A DNA stretch of 64,000 nucleotides from Spirosoma sp. (GTDB taxonomy: Bacteria; Bacteroidota; Bacteroidia; Cytophagales; Spirosomataceae): the NCBI RefSeq assembly GCF_026391055.1, contig NZ_JAPLET010000029.1, forward strand, positions 1-64,000, given 5' to 3'. A model generated the notes under the pieces. That model worked only from the letters and a program-made list of their open reading frames with translations, was not told where the DNA came from and did not search any database. Numbering within the stretch: position 1 is the stretch's first letter; every line of letters begins with the position of its first letter. Positions 60,980 to 64,000 of the stretch are shown here, in pieces. The translations under genes were made by a program, and so were the position numbers.

Positions 60980-61249
60980 ATGTTACAATGCAAGACAAGC
61001 CAGTCAACCGGAACTGGCCGCGCACAAGTTGCGCCCGAATCCTCCATTATCCTTTCTGATCAACTGGTTGATCATTTCAGCCAAAAGGACAACACCCACA
61101 AAGCCAGGCTCATGCTTCGGGCCTGGTTCCTCAATCACGTTCTGCACAGTGATGCGCCCGTTACTGCCAATCCCGGTAGCGCGGAAGACAATGTTTATCT
61201 CTATGAGATGCTGGATGATTTTTTGTCTGATCTACTCAAAAATGAGTAA
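60980..61249 (+). CDS. Hypothetical 89-residue protein before the antirepressor
   Basis: No family recognised. Helical, acidic C-terminus (EDNVYLYEMLDDFLSDLLKNE). It contains SDQLVDHFSQKDNTHKARLMLRAW in two segments. It stops 3 nt before the antirepressor ATG, so the two are co-translated. It may modulate the antirepressor, as small partner genes do in other phages (inference). Confidence 0.6.
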   Translation: MLQCKTSQSTGTGRAQVAPESSIILSDQLVDHFSQKDNTHKARLMLRAWFLNHVLHSDAPVTANPGSAEDNVYLYEMLDDFLSDLLKNE

Positions 61250-61252
61250 GCC

Positions 61253-62029
61253 ATGAACGAGCTAATCCGCATAACAACCAACGAACAAGGTTCGGAGGTT
61301 GTGTCAGCCCGTGAATTGTATGCATTCTTAGAAGTAAAGCAGCAGTTTTCCGACTGGATAAAAAACCGAATCATCCGGTACGGCTTTCGTGAGGGAGAAG
61401 ACTATGTGTCGCTTTCTAAAACTTTAGAAAGCGACGATGAATCTATTTTTCATAAAACTATGAAAAATAGTAATGCTGGTAGAACTGCAACCGACTACGC
61501 CCTCACCCTTGACATGGCCAAGGAGCTGTCGATGGTCGAGCGGAACGACAAAGGCAAACAGGCAAGGCAGTACTTTATTGAAGCGGAGAAGGCTTTACGT
61601 CAGGTGGTGAGCCAACCGGCTCAACTATCCTCTGAGCAAATGCTTATCCAGTTAGCAACTCAGACAACGCAACTACTCGCCAGTCAGCAGCAGCAATTGA
61701 ATCAGCTTCGTGCCGATGTGGAGGAAATAACTGCGAATCGACGATTACCCCGCCCCGCCGAACCTACGCGGCCGCATGAGTCAAAAACCAAAGCAAGTTT
61801 GCGACAGTCGATCAGCCGAAAGGTGAACGAGTACTGCGGCATATACAATGCCGAACAACAGGAAACCTATAATTATCTCTATAAGCGAATGCAACAGGTG
61901 TTTGGTATTGACATTCGGCGTTTGCGGAGGGGTAGCGGAGAAAGTTACCTGGATGCCATTGAACGGTATGGGCACCTAGAAAAACTCTATTCACTAGTGG
62001 TTGCCGAACTGGAGTACATTGAGGAATAG
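61253..62029 (+). CDS. AntA/AntB-type phage antirepressor
   Basis: 258 residues. AntA/AntB domain (about 14-90): VSARELYAFLEVKQQFSDWI, GFREGEDYVSLS and YALTLDMAKELSMVERNDKG. A Gln-rich linker (about 120-160) follows, then an ORF6C-like C-terminal domain (about 185-258; YNYLYKRMQQVFGIDIRRLR, YLDAIERYG). Proteins of this type inactivate phage repressors by direct binding. Its promoter carries the operator of the repressor at 31217, so the target is likely that protein. It sits in a plus-strand block inside the minus-strand late operon. Confidence 0.9.
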   Translation: MNELIRITTNEQGSEVVSARELYAFLEVKQQFSDWIKNRIIRYGFREGEDYVSLSKTLESDDESIFHKTMKNSNAGRTATDYALTLDMAKELSMVERNDKGKQARQYFIEAEKALRQVVSQPAQLSSEQMLIQLATQTTQLLASQQQQLNQLRADVEEITANRRLPRPAEPTRPHESKTKASLRQSISRKVNEYCGIYNAEQQETYNYLYKRMQQVFGIDIRRLRRGSGESYLDAIERYGHLEKLYSLVVAELEYIEE

Positions 62030-62040
62030 TACAAAAAAAA

Positions 62041-62073
62041 GAAAGGCCGGATTAAAACCCGGCCTTTCTTTTT
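62041..62073. terminator. Bidirectional terminator between antirepressor and late gene
   Basis: GAAAGGCCGG / CCGGCCTTTC 10-bp stem (8-nt loop) with an A-run before and a T-run after. It ends the antirepressor transcript and probably the minus-strand late transcript that reaches 62088. Confidence 0.88.
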
Positions 62074-62087
62074 AAACTACTGGATAA

Positions 62088-62699
62088 TTACAGGATTGCA
62101 GGGCGTACACGCTTTGGCAATTCCAAAACCGAACCCCATGTGATCCGACCCGTCCAACCTTCAGTCGGGGTGTCCGTGTTGTTGACAATGCCATGCCAGC
62201 TGGAGAATGAGCCAACGACAAATTCTTTAGGACCATACAAGAACGAACCGGCAAGGGGCAAAAATTTAATGATCTTCAGACAGTTCATTTCAATATGCCA
62301 CTGGTGGTTGGTAATTGAGTTGTCGTAATCAACAAATTCAATCGACTTGTTGGTTTTCTTGGCGAACTGCAATCCACCGAAGGCTGTCACAAACTCAGGC
62401 TCAACACCGGGCTTGGTGGCATCAAATACCTCCCATTTGCGGATGGCGGCATTGCCTGTGTAACCTTCAACTGTTTTTTCGCCGGTCTGCGCTAACCGGG
62501 CAACCAGGGCGGTAGTCAGAGCCGCATCTGTTGCCCATTCCGCTGTCGTAAAACCGGGGGCTCCGGATTCCGTAATCAATACCGTGTCAAAGAGGTCCAC
62601 GCCAATTTTACGGCAACCGGCTACGGGTATTTCAGGCATTGTCGGATTACAGTCATTGTACTCCGATGGGCAATAAAGCAAAGCACTATTTGTGGCCAT
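62088..62699 (-). CDS. Hypothetical late structural protein (203 residues)
   Basis: No family recognised. No signal or membrane segment. Several Cys residues in the N-terminal part (YCPSEYNDCNPTMPEIPVAGC) and a beta-rich remainder (EFVDYDNSITNHQWHIEMNC). It follows the tape-measure-like gene on the late strand and precedes the plus-strand insertion. A tail-tube, tail-completion or distal-tail protein is possible. Cys-rich N-termini are shared with the baseplate-like gene at 57993. Confidence 0.55.
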   Translation of the reverse strand: MATNSALLYCPSEYNDCNPTMPEIPVAGCRKIGVDLFDTVLITESGAPGFTTAEWATDAALTTALVARLAQTGEKTVEGYTGNAAIRKWEVFDATKPGVEPEFVTAFGGLQFAKKTNKSIEFVDYDNSITNHQWHIEMNCLKIIKFLPLAGSFLYGPKEFVVGSFSSWHGIVNNTDTPTEGWTGRITWGSVLELPKRVRPAIL

Positions 62700-62752
62700 A
62701 CTTGTAAAAGTTAAACTCGTTAAACCATCTATTTAAAAACAACGAACGCTAG

Positions 62753-64000
62753 TTAAGTGCGACGGTAAACCGTGACGTTTCCATTCTCATCGACCTCACG
62801 GATCCGGCCATCAGGGAGTTGAGTGATGGTACTCCCTTTGTTACCCTTTCGGGTTTCATCAATCAGGGTATCGAGCCGGTTGGTTAACCCATCGACCCGT
62901 CGGTGCAATTCATAATCCGGACTCGTGGACCGGGATTCATTGTAATTGTGTATCAATAGTAGATCTCGCTCCCGAACACCTTCTGGCAAATCAACCCCGG
63001 TACCATCAAGTAGATAGGCCAAGTCGCTAGTTTCAATTCGCCTACCCAACTTATTGATTTTCGTAAGCGTTTGCTTATTCGGCTGGTAAGACTCCTTCCG
63101 AATAACTCCTTCACCTATCTGCAACCGGGCATCCACTTCATCCGCTTTACGGCCGCCGCTGGTGGTGCGGGCGCGGGCGGTGTCATGCGTAACCTCATCC
63201 CCATCATGGTATTTAGGGAGTGAATGCACTTGGCTTATTGATGAGGCTAATAATGCCAGCATACCCGCAATTTGTACACCTGCTAAAATAAGGCCAAAGG
63301 GGGGCGGGTAGTCTGCAAATGTTCTAATGGTTTTCGCTAAGGCTAATGCCATTTCTGATTCTTGCAGTACGGTATTTAGGGCTATTTGAATGGTTTGATC
63401 ACGGCGTTGAGCCTCAACTGCTTTTTTGCGCTCGGCTTGTAGAGCAGCTTGCTCCTGCTTCTTTAAGGCTAAATTATTGGCCAAACCCTGTTTTGATAAT
63501 TCAAGCTCTACAGCTACTTCGTTTTGTTTAGCTTGTAGTTGAGCGTCGATAGAAGAAATTCGAGCTTGATCGTTGGCAATTTGGGCATCCAATATCTGAT
63601 TAGCGGTGTTTATTGCCATATTGCCAGCCTCAACAAGTTGCTGTTTTACCTCATCGCTAACATCTTTACCTGATGAATCTTTGAAGGTTATATTCAATAG
63701 CTCAAAAATATTTTGGGGGCCGGTTTTCCCTTTCTCCTTAACAGACTTTAATTCTCCCTGTAATTGCTGAATCGTTTCTTTGAATCCCTGAACTGTAGAA
63801 GGATCGGTAAACGGATCCTTCTCCGCTAAAGCGAGTAATTGCCTGTAGTAGTCAAGGCGAATTTTTAACAGGGCTTCGGTGCGACGCTGTTCAAAGTCCT
63901 GCTCGGATTCTCCTGCCTGACGGGTTAACTTTTCCGTTTCCGCTAAGGCATCTTTACGCATCTGCAACTCCAAATCAGCGTACTTCTGTTGGCGGCTTAA
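62753..64000 (-). CDS. Tape-measure-like protein, C-terminal part only
   Basis: The minus frame is open from its stop at 62753 to the window edge, so about 415 C-terminal residues are visible and the start is outside. Long coiled coils (about the first 190 visible residues, Gln/Ala/Lys-rich), then a hydrophobic segment (FGLILAGVQIAGMLALLAS), then an HDGDEVTH / QIGEGVIRKESYQPNKQ stretch that matches the usual C-terminal end of phage tape-measure proteins. These set tail length and pass through the membrane during DNA injection. The gene must be long; most of it lies beyond 64000. Confidence 0.72.
   Translation of the reverse strand, partial: LSRQQKYADLELQMRKDALAETEKLTRQAGESEQDFEQRRTEALLKIRLDYYRQLLALAEKDPFTDPSTVQGFKETIQQLQGELKSVKEKGKTGPQNIFELLNITFKDSSGKDVSDEVKQQLVEAGNMAINTANQILDAQIANDQARISSIDAQLQAKQNEVAVELELSKQGLANNLALKKQEQAALQAERKKAVEAQRRDQTIQIALNTVLQESEMALALAKTIRTFADYPPPFGLILAGVQIAGMLALLASSISQVHSLPKYHDGDEVTHDTARARTTSGGRKADEVDARLQIGEGVIRKESYQPNKQTLTKINKLGRRIETSDLAYLLDGTGVDLPEGVRERDLLLIHNYNESRSTSPDYELHRRVDGLTNRLDTLIDETRKGNKGSTITQLPDGRIREVDENGNVTVYRRT

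Overview
The window looks like a Bacteroidota chromosome, most likely Cytophagales and Spirosoma-like. This is inferred from Bacteroidota-restricted families (DUF4494, DUF4468), the DUF1501 / planctomycete-type cytochrome c gene pair, an IntDOT-like integrase that lacks the first catalytic Arg, and promoters of the -33 TTG / -7 TAnnTTTG type. No rRNA or tRNA gene and no CRISPR array was found.

Layout. (1) 1-5127, minus strand: a Wzx/Wzy-type exopolysaccharide operon, transcribed wza-like, wzc-like, flippase, EpsG-type polymerase (cut by the window edge). The wzc-like gene carries a C10 tract. (2) 5895-7870, plus: a small lipoprotein and an FAD-linked oxidase. (3) 7994-12279, minus: a DUF1501 / DUF1549-DUF1553 pair. 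(4) 12484-13938, minus: 6-phosphogluconate dehydrogenase. (5) 14518-18750, minus: three unrecognised, tightly linked genes, followed by the C-terminal remnant of a type I restriction HsdR gene. This looks like a worn defence island.

(6) About 19.4-31.1 kb: an AT-rich integrated element resembling a phage satellite. It has divergent XRE/Cro-like regulators, a tyrosine integrase, a VapE-like helicase, a primase and a candidate origin between helicase and primase. Its cargo is a membrane KAP-family NTPase and a three-gene ABC-3C system with a restriction-endonuclease-like effector. A 13-bp direct repeat next to a terminator at each end is the candidate attachment core. A 78-bp near-perfect palindrome separates the core genes from the ABC-3C cargo.

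(7) About 31.1 kb to beyond 64 kb: a prophage in which early genes run rightward (31.9-38 kb) and late genes run leftward (64-38.4 kb), meeting at a GIY-YIG homing endonuclease that has broken the last early gene. The early side holds a repressor, a replication initiator with seven palindromic iterons and an AT-rich stretch inside its coding sequence (as in lambda O), a RuvC-like resolvase and many small proteins. The late side holds a tape-measure-like protein, baseplate-like proteins, five large tail-side proteins that all have Sec signal peptides, and a lysis cassette (spanin-like, holin-like, M15 endolysin). A plus-strand block (59.8-62.0 kb) with a DUF4468 gene and an antirepressor interrupts the late operon. 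The antirepressor promoter carries the same operator as the early promoters 29 kb away, which ties both halves into one regulatory circuit. Head and terminase genes, and any prophage integrase, would lie beyond the window.
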